Position numbers and translations under genes: made by a program. Shown in pieces: positions 14,639 to 27,514 of a stretch of 64,000 bases of DNA; position 1 is the first letter of the stretch; each line of letters opens with the position of its first letter. Below the pieces are notes generated by a model. That model ran no database searches and was not told the origin of the DNA. It saw only the letters and a list, made by a program, of their open reading frames with translations. This DNA is from Eutypa lata (Eukaryota; Ascomycota; Sordariomycetes; Xylariales; Diatrypaceae): the NCBI GenBank assembly GCA_022661535.1, contig JAKULF010000004.1, forward strand, positions 496,001 to 560,000, in the 5' to 3' direction.

Positions 14639-14991
14639 GGCAATGGGGCACACGAGAAAAGCGGATAGAGGATCAATGCATTATGTTGTCTCATTAACAA
14701 TTTCCTAAGCTTATTCATTCTACCAGATATTCTCTAGTCTAGTCTTGATAGCATCATAACGAGACATCCGGGATGTGCCTATCTATGCTACGGGGAAAAT
14801 TGACAAGCAATATGGTTGATGACTCCCAATATATTGACAGTAGTTTGTTAAATTTCGTCCAGTTTAACGCTATTAAACACTAAAGTGCTCACAAGCCATT
14901 ATGAAAAACAGGCTATTATTCGCAGTTAGCCCCTTAGAAACAGCACAAATTAGCAACAAGAGTTAATAGAACCCTTAGCAACTCAACTGGC
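14639..14991. other. convergent intergenic region
   Basis: Separates the 3' ends of the BTB gene (plus strand) and the polyketide synthase (minus strand). Two 3' untranslated regions are expected; no gene is seen. Confidence 0.5.
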
Positions 14992-17900
14992 TTAATTATT
15001 TTTGACACCCGGCCCCTTGACAAACCTCGGCGGGCCCTTTGAACCAGGACCATCTACCATTTCGATCAACACTACGACCGCGGGGTGCATACCGGCAGCG
15101 ACCGCCTCCGCAATCCAGTCCACCCTCGGAAGTTGGCGAAACCTGCGACCTGGGTCCTTGCTGAAGTCCTCCAGCTTCGAAAGTGGGATCAGCAGGTCGG
15201 CCATGTGATGCACGTACGAGACCTTGTCTGTTCCTTTGGCCGATGATGCGCCTGCGGTCACATGCGATACGATTCCGGCGCAGACGGTTCGGGGGTAGAC
15301 GAGATCCAGAGAGCCGGTCCCGTGGTTCAGTTTCGGCACTGCCGACAGCTTATCCATGTACCATATCAACGCGTTCATCCAGTCGAGCTGGGCAGCCAGG
15401 CCCTCGGCATCTCTGCCGGACCGAATGATCGTCGAGGGGCGGTGGATCCAGATCGGCAGACGGAAAGACTCGTGCACCCGCTCTAGCAACGTCTCGGCAG
15501 CCCACTTGGTCGACCGATACCCCGAAGACCCGTCAACCGGCGGCTCCGGCGCCCCCGGCGAGCGGATCATAACCTCACCGATGTATTGCAGGTCCGAGTA
15601 ATGGCCCACGGCGTTGGAAGACACGAAGTGAAGCGGGACCCGGCGCGGAAGACAGAGCCTGACGAGCTCGACGGTGGAGCCGATGTTGGACGGCTTCAAA
15701 TCGAAGTAGGATTTGAGATGAGACGTATCAGCGCCATTGTGAATTACTGCGTCGGCGCACCTGAAAATCGATGTAGCCGTCTCCTCGGAAAGGCCTAATC
15801 GGGGCTGGCTGAGTTCGCCGGCGTGGTAGACTACACGGTTGTCTTGCGGCAATAGCCTCTCCTCCAACTTCTCACGAAGCCGTCGCACAGCTAGACAGTG
15901 GATCTTCTTGATCGATGGCTGCTCTAGGAGAGTTTTAAGTAAGTGGGAACCTAAAAACCCGCTCGCTCCGGTTAGTACGACCGTGCTTGGAGCGGCAGCC
16001 GCCCGAGCAATCGACGTAGACATGGATGCCAGCTTGGCCAAATCCGCAGGTGGAACAGTCTCCGCGTCCCAGTCAATCTTGATCTTGCTCTCATCTTGCT
16101 CTATCGAAATTTTCGATAAGTCACGGTCGGTGATCATCGGCACGAGCTCCGCCGGGACACGGTCGACGGCGAAGAGAACGAGGTCTCCGGTGGGGCCGTT
16201 ATCCATAATCTTCAGGACTGGGATGTTGACTTTAAGGTTCTTGGCGAACCAGGTCCGCAGCTCTATGGAGACGAGTGAGTCGATGCCGAGGTCTATGCTT
16301 CGCATCTCCAAGAGCTTGTCATCAGACATGGTAGTATCCAACACCTTGCGTAGCTCGTTCGAGAATGCTCCTGTATTATCAAGTTGTCAGCTTTCTGGAC
16401 GGATTGGGCTCGTGTGGCTGAAAATACCTCCGATGGTAGTTTGTAGCTTGATTTTGGTCTCGCACACGGCGAGTAGTTCTTTGACGGATTGAGTCTTTGG
16501 CCCCTTCGCCCTCTGCGGATCCAATCCTTTGAGTCGGAAATGCGAGAACATGGGGTTCGAGAAGTACCCTGGAGGGCTGGGTTCGTCATAGGGGACGGCG
16601 CGAATAGCGGTAGTTAGTTCTGGCCCGCATATAGCCGAGTCAGGACGCCCGGCCTCGATAGCTTCCGCAATAATTTGGTGGAAATCTCCTTCCGATACTG
16701 GCATGAGGGAGAGCCTCCGCAGGACAGATTCCGAGAGCTTTCTGTCGCCTCTTTCCAACATGCCGATGCCAACAATAGCTCCCATGTTGATGGCGGTCGC
16801 GGCAAGACCACGTCGCCTCCGCTGGGCGGCCAGACCGCACATGAAGGTGTTCGCTGCCGCATAATTGGCTTGTCCTTCATTACCTAAGAGGCTGGTAATG
16901 GAGGAAGTGAGAATGAAAAACTCGAGATCTTGATCGTGAAAAATGCGATCCAAGTAGAGAGACCCCAGCACTTTCGGCCGAAGGGTGTCTTCGAGCTCAG
17001 CGAAGGACATATTCATAATAGAATTGTCCCTGAAGACGGCAGCGCCATTCAGAACGCCAGCTATGGGTGGAAGCTCGGCACAGATTTCCCTATGTGCCAA
17101 CCCGAGGGCCGTCTCGTCGGTCAAGTCGCTAGATCCCGGTGAGCACGTGAAGGTATAGATTGAGCAACCCACTTACCATGGAAATATTTTGATTTTGACT
17201 CCGTCGAGCCTATGAGATTTGATCCACGCATCGTCCAATCGCGGCCTTCTGCTGGTAAAGACGAGGTACTTGGCTCCCTGCTGAATCATCCAGTCGCATA
17301 GAGAAGTCCCCAGAGCGGCAGATAGGCCAAGTATCCAATACGTCTTGTCGCTACGGAATTTCCGCTGCATATCTGCCCTCTCGACCGTGACCGGCAGCAT
17401 ACGGGCAGCTGTCCAGTCAATGACTGCCAACGGATCCTCTGCGAGGACTCCTTCTAGAATACTGCGTACATCAACCGTCTTTTCGAGCGTGCGAGCCTGA
17501 TGCAAATCCAGTGGATCATAATTTTCGACCTTGTCGATAGCATTCCGAAGGATGTTCGCAGTCCCAGCTGCGTTTGATAGCCCCTTGCGGCCGAAAAGGG
17601 TGCTGGAAGTTTCCCTACGACAATGCCGATGCAAACACGACATTATTGCTTCTTCGTTGATTTCCATTTCGCTCTCGGAGGTTGACAGTCCGACGAAGAG
17701 GGCGACTCTTGTTGGTAGCAGCTTTTTGAGCTGGTACTGACTCGTGTAGGGTGCAAGCTTGTTACCGTCAGGTAGGCCATCCGTGCAATCAGACGTTAAG
17801 ACCACGTTGATTCCCAGAAAAGAAGATTGAGTTTTGAGTGCGATTGCCATGTTCCCCGTCGCGTTGTGAACGATCACCGTCGAGCCAGCAGAGACTGTAT

Positions 17901-20900
17901 CCAAGAGGGCAGCAGAGACGATCTGAGCCGCTAGCAGACTGACGGAAGCATTACCCGCATAAAGAACTACAGAAGTCATCGGAAGCCTATATGCCGATGC
18001 CAAAGAAGGTACAAGAGCCAAGTACATCTTCCTATAGGCTTTGTCTAGACACAAGACCAGATACTGGTGACCGACTGCGGTCTTGATGGCCGTCGAAGTT
18101 GAATGCATCGTGTGCAAATCAATTTCTTCGGACGACTTGGAGGAGTATCGAGCCGTCATATCCCAAGCAGCCCAACCGTTATCCGTTGCTTTGAGTGCAA
18201 CATCGGACTCCTTGGTGCTTACCAGCTGTTTGATCACGCGTGCGGAAGAGTTGTGGCGATTGTTGAACGTTGAAATTGGCTTCACGCGCGGTATCAGTTC
18301 GCGGCCCGAAGAATCCACGATTATCTCTGGCTCCGTGTTCCATAGGGTCGTCTCTGGGATTTTCGACGCAAACTGCAGAACTATGCGGGCTATATCTTGG
18401 GCATTAACTGCCAAGGGGTCTGCAATATCCAGCTGCTGCAGGAGAAGATCTGGCGTTTCGACGACCGCCGTCCTCCCGAATCCGAGGGTATGGTTGGAAT
18501 ATGGCTGGTGGTCTAGTCGGCCGCTCGTGATCCATACGAGTTTCTTTCCATACCCAAACATTTGCTTCAAAGCAAAAAACCTGCTTTCCGTAATGTTGAG
18601 AAACACTGGTTCGTCCAGCTCGGTCAAACTGACGACGGTAGTTTGCGGGTTGATAACCGAGAAATCGACGTCCTCGAGGGTCTGAAAAATATGAATCAAG
18701 CTGCAGGTTTGTGATAATATTTTCCGTATGCCATCGGCTAGTGGTGAGCTGCGTGGTGAACCTCCCCCGACAATGACTAGACTCCCAATACGAGAGGGGT
18801 AATGGGGTAGTAAGCCGATGGGGTCTCTCAGAAAGCTCACTTGCTCATCGACAGCTTGGGAGAGGAAAAGACGGGCTCCAAACGTGTCTGCGAGATGCTT
18901 TGGGGGAGCTAAGTCGACTCCGGAAAACCCAGCCGAAATCAGGGCTTGGTCCCATTCTTGGATGGATAAGTACGGACCCAGGGTGCGCCCCTGATCAGCT
19001 GATGACCACCACCCTCTCAAAGTTCCGAATATAAAGGTCAGACCTCCGTCTGCGCCGCTCGCGGTGTAGCATCCCTCGGCGACTATGAGGTAGCCCCCAG
19101 GCTTCAGGAGCTTGCGTAGATTGCGCAGGGATGACACTCTATGATTGCAAAGAGAGTAAGCCGAAGGATCATATATTAGGGACAGTCTCAGTAGTCAAAC
19201 TTACAAGTCCTTCGTAGCATGCATTACCCAGAATACAATGATCACATCGTAATGGCCCTCGACATAACCCTGGCTGGTAGGCTCCAGCGAGGCATCGAAT
19301 GTGCGCGCCGGCTTAGGATCGTTCGCTCGAGAAAAGAATGCCGTGCCGTCTGGCTGAACCGAGCCAGACAGGTTGGCATAAGTGTAGCTGAGGAAGCGGT
19401 TGTCGATAGCGCGAGGAATACTCGACGTCACGCCGTCTCCTGAACCAGCGCCTCGGTAGAATGTTAGTTAACATCGGAAATTTGCAGCAGAGACATCCAA
19501 GACCTACCTATCTCGAGAATATGTAAGTGCGGGAAATGCTGCGCGATCTGCCTCATTATACCAATTACCCACGAGACCGACGCTTGAATCACGACTCCAT
19601 TCATGTAGTAGTCTCCTAATATGTCGGCCTTCTGGAACTCTGCCATCATTGTCGTCTCCCCTCTGAGAACCCGAGGCATGTGCTCGCCGACGAGATGCAT
19701 CAGACGCACATCTGGTAACTCGGAGAAATCGCTACTCGCGCCAGCCACGCTCTCGGGTGTGTCCGCTCTCCATTCTTCAGTGGCATACCCGTGCTTGCCG
19801 TCATCGATGAGCGACGTGATATGGCGAGCGTGGTCGATGTAGAAGCTGAGTGGACGGTCAAATCGCGAGGGATGATCGGCGGGGAGTTGGCGGTCGAGCT
19901 GCCGGAGATAAGCAGCCGAGATCCTCTCCATCACCCTCATGGCATCGTGTCGATGTTGATCTAAGGACGTATAGCCGGAGCCGTCTAGGCATCTACCGAT
20001 CCAATGTACCGTCGAGAACAGGTGCCTGTCGTCCTTCTCTGCAGCCGCTCCGCCGAATGGAACAAGCTTGGCACCTTGCACCTGGATCATACCATTTGGA
20101 GAGTCGGGCGGAAAGACATTGGCATCTCCAACGATACCGTTCCCGCCGTCTGCTACCGGAACAATAGCTCCTTCGATCGGGAGGAGGTGAGTCAGTTTGG
20201 TATCTCGAGCGCTGCATAGAGTAGGGTTGACTCGAATGAGATCTATCGATGTGGGGAGATGAAGAACGCGAAGTTGCTCGTCGTTCGGATAGCTGCAAGC
20301 GAGAAGGATAGCTTGAAACACGGCGTCCAGCTCTGCGGGGTAGATGAGCAGAGACTCCGTCTCGTCGTCCGGAGGCTCTACCCGGACTACACTGGAAGAC
20401 CTCCGATGTCCTCTCGTAAGCCGAGACAACGAGCAAAAGCGCCCACCAAATTCGTATCCCAGCTCGGCCAGAGCCGAATAGAAGCTATCCGTGTCGACGC
20501 TGGTCGCATGTGCTAGCGTCGAGCCGATGGAGCTCGGGGGTAGGAGTGAGGTCGAGGGCGGTCCGAACTTGATGACAACGGTCGCGCTTGCCGCGAGAGT
20601 CAGAACCTCGACATCGTGGCCCACGGCGGCCGAATAGGTGAACTTTGCTTCGAAGCGATCTGACCTCGCGATTGCAGTATGCACAAGTTCAATCAGCACC
20701 TCGACCCCAGCGTCGTCTTCGGGCAGAATAACGGCGTGGTGAATGGCGAAGTCGACAAGCTCGATCATCCGAACGTCCCTATTACCGGCGACTTGACGCG
20801 AGGCTTCTAGTGCCGCGCATATGTATCCCGCGGCAGGGAAGACCACTTGTCCTTGGATGGCGTGGCCAGAGAGCCATTCCATCTCTTTGATACGTAACAG

Positions 20901-23900
20901 ATGGCGCCAGCTTTGATGATGGAGGGTGCTGTCCGGAGTCGTATGTCCCAGTAATGGGTGAACTCGCTTGTTTCTTCGCCGCAGATGGCGTGAGACTCGT
21001 GCTTCGTGCCAATAACTGGTGCCGTGTTCCCACGGGTATGAAGGCAGGCCCTTCACTACACTATACTTTCTAGTCCGATGACCAGACATGGCTTTCTCAC
21101 AGTCGTCGAGATTCATATGCTGGGGTCCTAGAGTGCACCAGAGTCGACCTAAGGTGGTCGAGAAAGCATCGACTGCCGAAGTGCCGCGGCTGAGCATTCC
21201 AAAGTATGGGACGGTCTTTTTTGACAAGAGTACCTCTTCTATCGTTTGGCTGGCAGGTCCCTTCAGGGCTGGATGAGCACCGACTTCGATCGCGATTCCG
21301 AAGTCGACCTCGGTGGTGGCGCTTGTAAGCGCTTGGGAGAAGAGGACCGGCCTTGCCATGTTCTCCGCCCAGTAGTCATACGGAACGCCAATCGCAGGAT
21401 CTATGGCCTCGTTGTAGACGCTCGAATACCACGTGCAGGAGTATCCGGTTTCTTGAACCTGCCGCTTGCGCACGCAGGCCTCGAGAGATCTGACATAGGC
21501 ACTACCGCACGGTTTCATATGGGCCGAGTGGTACGCCTTGTCGACTTTGAGTCGCCGGTTAAACGTCTCTCCGGCATCCAACACGACCTGCAGCTCGGCG
21601 ATCGCGTCTTCATCGCCGCTGATGGTGACGCTCGCGGAAGAATTGCTCGCTGCAACCGAGACTCGTCCGGCGAACCGATCACGAGCGCATATCCCGCTCG
21701 CATTCTCCATTGACATCCCCACAGCCAGCATCCCCCCGAGCAGCCCCTTGCCGTTTGGACTGGCGGCAGAGTCCAGGTGGAAGCCTCGATAGTACGCAAT
21801 GTAGATGGCCTCGCGAGCCGTGAGGAAGCCAGCAGCGTAGGCGGCAGCAATCTCCCCGGAAGAGTGACCAATCACGGCGCAAAAGTCGACCTTTGCTGCT
21901 CGGAGCAAATCAACCATCATAACTTGCACTGCTGTGCATAGCGGCTGGGAGATCGCGGCTTGGTGAACCCGAGACGAACTGGCGTTGGCTAGTATTTCGG
22001 CCCGCAAAGACCACGATGGACGTTCATCTACGCCCAGCTCATATAGCATCGTCTCTAGATCCTCGACGATGCGGTTTGCCAATGGAGACTGTTCTATCAG
22101 CTCGGCGCCCATACGGGCATATTGTGCGCCCTGGCCAGTGAACACTCCTAGAATTCCTCGGCGTCGACCAGGGCGGGGTGATGGCAGTGCCTTCACGCCG
22201 ATGTTCGGACCACCTTGCCGTAGTCGGGCGGTGATCTTGGCCGCGAGAGCATCGAGACCGCTCGCGCTGAAGAAGGTGCGGAAGGGCAGGACGGCTCGCC
22301 TCTCGCGAAGTGTCCATGCCAGATCTGCCAAGGCGATATCCGGCTCATCTGATAAGTAACTCACATAAGAAGTAAGAATAGCTTCTAGGATCTTCTCAGA
22401 CGAAGCCGAGAAGACAAGAGGTGTGAAGAGAGGAGGTGCAACCTTTGAAATACCATTCGTCTTCTGTCGGAGAGGCGGATAACTTTCTAGGATCGCGTGG
22501 GCATTGGCTCCTCCGAAACCTTAGAGAAGTTAGCTCTTTATCTAAGATAGGGTCTCGAGATCCATACCAAAACTGTTGACGCTAGCCCGCCTCACCTGTC
22601 CGGTAGCTACCTGTGGCCATGGTCTAGCTTCTCTGACGATCTCGAGGTTGTCGTAAAAAGGAGCCACACGGTCGCTGAGAGTATCGAAAAGAAGGTTGGG
22701 TGGGATTGTGGAGTTCTGTAGGGCGAGGGATGCCTTGAGGATTGCCGCGATGCCCGCGGATCCTTCTGTGTGGCCAAGCACCGTCTTGATGGACCCAACG
22801 TATAATGGACGACCATTACTCGTATTGGCACGGCCGTTACTTAACCCTTTACAGAAGAAGGCTTTGCTGATAGCTTCAGCTTCTATCGGATCTCCAGCCG
22901 GAGTGCCTACACACAGTCAGCAAATCCCTGACGGAGTTGTTCACCCCTGGCCACACGTACCAGTGCCGTGCGCTTCGAAGTAGTGTGGACGATCATTCGG
23001 ATCCCGCAGGTCCAGCCCGGCCTTGGCATACGTGCTGCGGATCAAAGTCTCCTGAGCAGCTGCGCTGGGCATGGTAAGCCCCGGCGTCGAGCCGTCCTGG
23101 TTTAGCCCGGTCTCCCGGATAATACACTCGATGTGGTCCCCGTCGGCGAGGGCTGCGCTCAAAGTTTTCAATACTACAGCCGCAACGCCATCACCGCGAG
23201 CATATCCATTGGCTTTCTGGTCCCACATATGACAGCGGCCGTCTGGAGAGAGCATGTTCAGTTTGCTCTCGATAACGAACATGTCTGGGCCTATGATCAA
23301 GTGTGTGCCGCATGCGAGAGCTAAATGACTTTCGCCATTTCTGAGGGACTGGACGGCAAGATGAAGGGCGACTAGGCTCGCGGAACATCCCGTATCGACA
23401 GTCATGGAAGGTCCATGCCAGTCGAAGAAATACGAAATCCTGTTTGACACGATGGCCGAGGAGACCCCGGTCGCGTGGTAAGTCGGGGCGTGTGCGAGGT
23501 CACGAGTGAGCATCATCGCATAGTCGTTCGCCATCAACCCGGCGTAAACAGCCGTGTCACTACCTCCGAGCGAGGTGATACTCATGCCCGCCGCCTCGAT
23601 CGATTCATACACGACTTCTAAAAGGAGGCGCTGCTGCGGATCCATTGACTTGGCCTCACTTGGTTTAATACCAAAGAATTCCGTGTCAAAACGGCTCGGG
23701 TCGTGATCCATAACATAGGCATGCTTAACGTTACTGTGGCCATGATAGGCTCCGTTGGGATGATAAAAACCTTCGACATTGAACCGGTCCGCCGGGATCT
23801 CTCTGCGGACATCGCGAGGCTCCCGAAGCAGCTCCCACAGCTTGGAAGGAGTATCGATGTCGCTAGCAAAGCGGCATCCGCTGCCGACAATAGCGATGGG

Positions 23901-23915
23901 CTCGTTCTTGGTCAT
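14992..23915 (-). CDS. highly reducing polyketide synthase with terminal thioester reductase (HR-PKS-R), 2864 residues
   Basis: Iterative type I synthase expected to build a C-methylated, partly reduced polyketide and release it reductively. Exons on the minus strand: 23915-22961, 22906-22568, 22519-19508, 19451-19205, 19138-17177, 17128-16428, 16370-14992; every junction keeps phase. ATG at 23915 gives [13 protein letters not shown]. Domains: KS about 5-440 (Cys177 in DTGCSASL, His316 in HGTGT, His364 in GHTEG); AT about 555-870 (Ser651 in GHSSG); DH about 950-1230 (His984, Asp1163); C-methyltransferase about 1290-1640 (EIGAGSGDG near 1434); degenerate ER about 1650-2080; KR about 2115-2310 (Ser2248, Tyr2261); ACP (Ser2437 in GIDSL); reductase about 2535-2864 (TGASGFLG, Tyr2690, Lys2694). 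It resembles the PKS part of fungal PKS-NRPS enzymes, but ACP joins directly to R, as in betaenone-type synthases. Product unknown. Confidence 0.93.
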
Positions 23916-24407
23916 GTCCGGCAATAGTCGAGCAGATACGATACAGGAGATAACTGAGACGTAGTCATCTAGAGGTAAGATACTCGCTCTATCAGATAGA
24001 GAAAGGGGTACCGGCCAAACCCTGACAGAAGCAATGGTCTTCAGAGAAAGGGGGAAATTAATAAGCTCAGCCCCCTATAAGCTACCGGTGAAAGACCTCG
24101 AATTTTATGCGCGCCATACATGTTCTTGACCCTGGCTTGGAGCTGGCGAATGCAAACGGCTACGCCTTACACATGCGTTTGTTGTAGTACAAGCCCATCT
24201 AGAGGTTATCCATGCCAATGACCTTTCATCGGCCGTATCTCGCGCAATGCTTGCTGCGTAATCTTCTCTATCCGTATTGCATGAGGTTTTTATCGATATT
24301 AGACATATTTCAAGGCACAATGCACGAGATTGGAATGACAGGATGCGCAAGTGGTATGCATTCGATCAGCCCTGCAGGCGCTGGCAGAGCAGATCATTTG
24401 GTGATAT

Positions 24408-24420
24408 CGGATAGTATCCG
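24408..24420. promoter_or_regulatory. candidate Zn2Cys6 regulator site (CGG-N7-CCG)
   Basis: CGGATAGTATCCG is a near-perfect inverted repeat about 490 bp upstream of the polyketide synthase start. CGG/CCG half-sites with a fixed spacer are the usual targets of fungal binuclear zinc cluster activators. Such a site occurs often by chance and no such regulator gene is seen in the window. Confidence 0.2.
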
Positions 24421-26115
24421 GACCGACTCCATCGTCAAGCAGTCCTATCTAGCCAAAACCGTCAAGCGCAGCGAAGCGCCATGCTATGTCGGAATACCCG
24501 TAGCACTTAAGCACTGCAACTCTGATGTTTGAAAGGGGAAGAGGATTGTGGGGTATGGTCACCGGGACCGCTCCCTGGATGGAACTCTATGTCGTACAGA
24601 AGGATTGATTTTGCTACCTTCCTTCGAGGGGTGAAACTCTGCTGCTTGGTGGGGAATCTTCCTGGTGGAAAATCCTGATCGGCTTCCTGGATCCGTTTAA
24701 GGATTTGTGCTACTATTGAGCGTGAGGGCGAAGGCCGACAACACGAACTGGACTTACCTCCACACCAACATGCCTGCCCTACCTCCAGCCTACCTACATA
24801 TAACTAACAGATATACACCAACAGCCCTATCTATGTGTAAACGGGTGGGATTTCTAACCCCGCTGCGATTCCTACCCTACTTCAACTCCTACCTGCGATT
24901 TCCCTCTACAACCTTTCCAGTGTTGCCATCGATTGCGCGGCCTAAAAAAGAATAGACAAATCTCCTAAAGAGCTGCTTTTCGACTGCTTTACATGTGACA
25001 AGCATTTGGGTTGACGCGTATTCTCACCAACCCATTCATCTCGTCCTATCATTATCTAGGTAGATCTGCAAGAACAACTCACGAATATGTTAGATGGATG
25101 TGCTGAACTGGTTGAGGGCGCAGTGAAGGGACATCTGCGAGTATTACACCTCTCCAACGCGGGGGTTGCAATCGTAGCGCGAGGGGGAGTAATGCTTGAG
25201 ACGGGTGGTATCCTGCCAGAGTACCCCTAAGTCTACATTGGCCAGTACGTAGCCGCATCACATGAGAGGGAGATGTCCTACCAGAGCAGCGGGCCGTTGC
25301 CGGAACGCTTTGTCGGTACTGCCAGTGACTTAGCGAATAAAACGACAACCCCTCATTACCATCTGACCGGAATATCTAACCACCTCCCGCAGGTACTGGA
25401 TGCTATGCAATCGGTTCTTGGCGGGCCCACTCACAAGTCTCCTTTGGAGACTGATCAGGTCATAATTGAGGCTCTGTGGTAGCGAGCCCCTATTCTGCTT
25501 ACTCGGCGATCAAAGGTGGTCATAAAGGAAAGAAACAGTTGTAGGCCCCCCAAGAACCGAATGATTCGAAAGTAAGCGGTATCACCTAAAAGTGTGAGAT
25601 TAGCCTAAATGCCCACATGTCGATGAAACCGTGACCAGCTCTTGCGGCAGACCGTGTCGAAAGAATCCTTCACTGGTGGCACTAACGGGCTATATGGCCA
25701 CCGGTTCGCTGCACTGGTGTGGCATGCATACACGCACTGCGACTCTAGTTCTAAAGTACCACCAGCTGCCTTGTAAGTAGGTGAGCATGCCGTACGACGC
25801 CGGTAATACCGCGGAACGTGAGAGCAATAGGGGATCTTCAAATTGGTGACCGCTGCGGTAAGCATGGCATTATGGGAGCCAGTGGCTAGTATTATTATGT
25901 AGTATTTATTTTCAAAAAATGTGGGTGGTAGTGTGGAGTATACGTTACATGAGGTCACACATTGATAGGACCTGTGAAATGTGACGTTCAGGGGACGAGA
26001 TTAGAAAGTTGGTCGCTTCAAGGAACTCGCAAGGCTGGGATGATTTCTCAGAGCTTGAAAAAGCCAACTTATTTCCCTGGTGGAGTAGAAGATCGAAGAT
26101 TGCCGAGTGTGTTTG

Positions 26116-26339
26116 GGTGCTAACGCGATGGTGGAAAAGATCAAAGAGTGAAACAGGCCACGAAGCCTGGGAACTTCAAAATCCTGATTCATGAGATACT
26201 ACTCCCTGAAAAAGGAGTTTTGGCATTCTACGCGGTAATTGATATGACCGTGATGGCCTTCAACGGAGCGATGGAGAGAACCGAGAGCCTGTCTGAAGGT
26301 TATCAAGTTCTAATATTCACCATAAGAAGGTGCAAATAG
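26116..26339 (+). pseudogene. relic of a COMT-type O-methyltransferase (C-terminal part)
   Basis: A short frame reads KPGNFKILIHEILLPEKG and then VIDMTVMAFNGAMERT, which is the pattern of the C-terminal methyltransferase fold of fungal O-methyltransferases (KPG.SKILIHE..LP, then DMTMM.FN..ERT). It stops soon after, at about 26337, without the usual last strand, and nothing upstream restores the SAM-binding VDxGGG region. I infer a truncated, dead copy. It differs from the intact enzyme at 30477-31894, so it is not a recent tandem duplicate. Confidence 0.5.
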
Positions 26340-27060
26340 GGTCGTCGAGGCCACGGTTATGGAATGATGATCGGCAGCTGCAGGCTGACACAAGACTGTA
26401 CTTCACACTGAAAATTGTGCAAGACGGCGATAGTGCTACGCCGACGTATCCACCAGCTTTTGTCTAGCCTCAACCGTGCCAGCGGAACATAAAGAGGTCA
26501 CACAGTACTCGGAGTGCTTAAGTTACGCTGGCGCAGGTTTTCAACACTTGAAGAAAGAAAAAAGGCATTAGGGAGCCGAAGATTACCTAATTACCTCTGA
26601 GACGTCACTGTATATCATGACCTTATTAAAGTAATGCAGGACTAAGGTATGCCATTAGGGACCGGGGCTATAACCACCTTGTAGGGGTGAAGATCCATAT
26701 ACTACTTTAATACCTAGTGCAAGAGGCACAGTTTCCAATAGAATCATCCTGCCCGAGCATCCTCCCATCACGTTCCAGTCGCAGAATATGTCCTGAACTG
26801 GCCACTGGTGGGTTACGGGAGGTGTATGCCCAGAGGTGACTTCTCGCATGCTCTGTGGAGATGGTTGCAGGCGTTCGTTGGTGGGTGGGAAATGCTGTGA
26901 GCTTGGTCCTACCGATGGACTCCAAATTGCTGACTAAATCATCAACTTGGTAGGGTCGCAGTGAAAAATACCATGTAACCATGATGAAAGAAACAGGTTT
27001 TATAAAGAAAAGGTACGGATTAAAAACAAGTTGCAAAAAACTCGAGGAAAAAATCAAAGT

Positions 27061-27185
27061 TAAGAAAATATATTGTTTAATACATAATTTAAATGCATAT
27101 TTATAAAATTATGATTTTAATTTAATAAGGAAATAAACTAATTGATATTATCGTATAAAGGTTGATAATATTTAGATTACCTTAT
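27061..27185. repeat. small AT-rich patch, possible RIP remnant
   Basis: About 125 bp of mostly A and T within sequence of normal composition. Probably a leftover of a degraded repeat; too short to identify. Confidence 0.35.
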
Positions 27186-27514
27186 AATATGTAAAAGCTG
27201 GAGTTACTTCCCTTGTAATAGCCGTAACAGCTTACTTTAAACTAACAGGTTGTTACTATAACATGAAAGATCAGGCAGTGACTTCCGTGGGTGGTAAAAA
27301 TAGTTGGAGGAGCATACATGGCTTACTCTTGGGCTTTGGATTGGTTGGTACGATACTTAAGGGCGTTCGGACATGTCGGTATTAGATTTTTCATTTGGCC
27401 CAACCGATATCTAATATCCGCACCTCCACGCGAGAGTGATTAAAGGAAACACAAGACTTATAGCCCGGTTCATCACCTTTGTTTCCTACTTTCGCCTGGA
27501 AACAAGAGAAGAAA

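Larger units (their letters stand above)
23916..27514. other. gene-poor 3.6-kb region upstream of the polyketide synthase
   Basis: Holds the synthase promoter, a decayed methyltransferase fragment (separate entry) and a small AT-rich patch at about 27061-27185. The remaining open frames are short, lack start context and match no family I know. One 47-codon frame beginning at 25087 looks protein-like but is unassigned. Confidence 0.5.

Noticed and set aside
14992..22359. Many long open frames on the plus strand under the polyketide synthase
   Set aside because: They are shadows of the GC-rich minus-strand gene; none shows a family motif.
16293..23924. Separate minus-strand proteins instead of one synthase
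   Set aside because: All six junctions have GT-AG introns of 48-66 bp, keep phase and rebuild conserved motifs such as [22 protein letters not shown] and EIGAGSGDG, so it is one gene.
23913..23924. Synthase start at 23924
   Set aside because: That codon is TTG; the first ATG is at 23915 and directly precedes the usual KS beginning.
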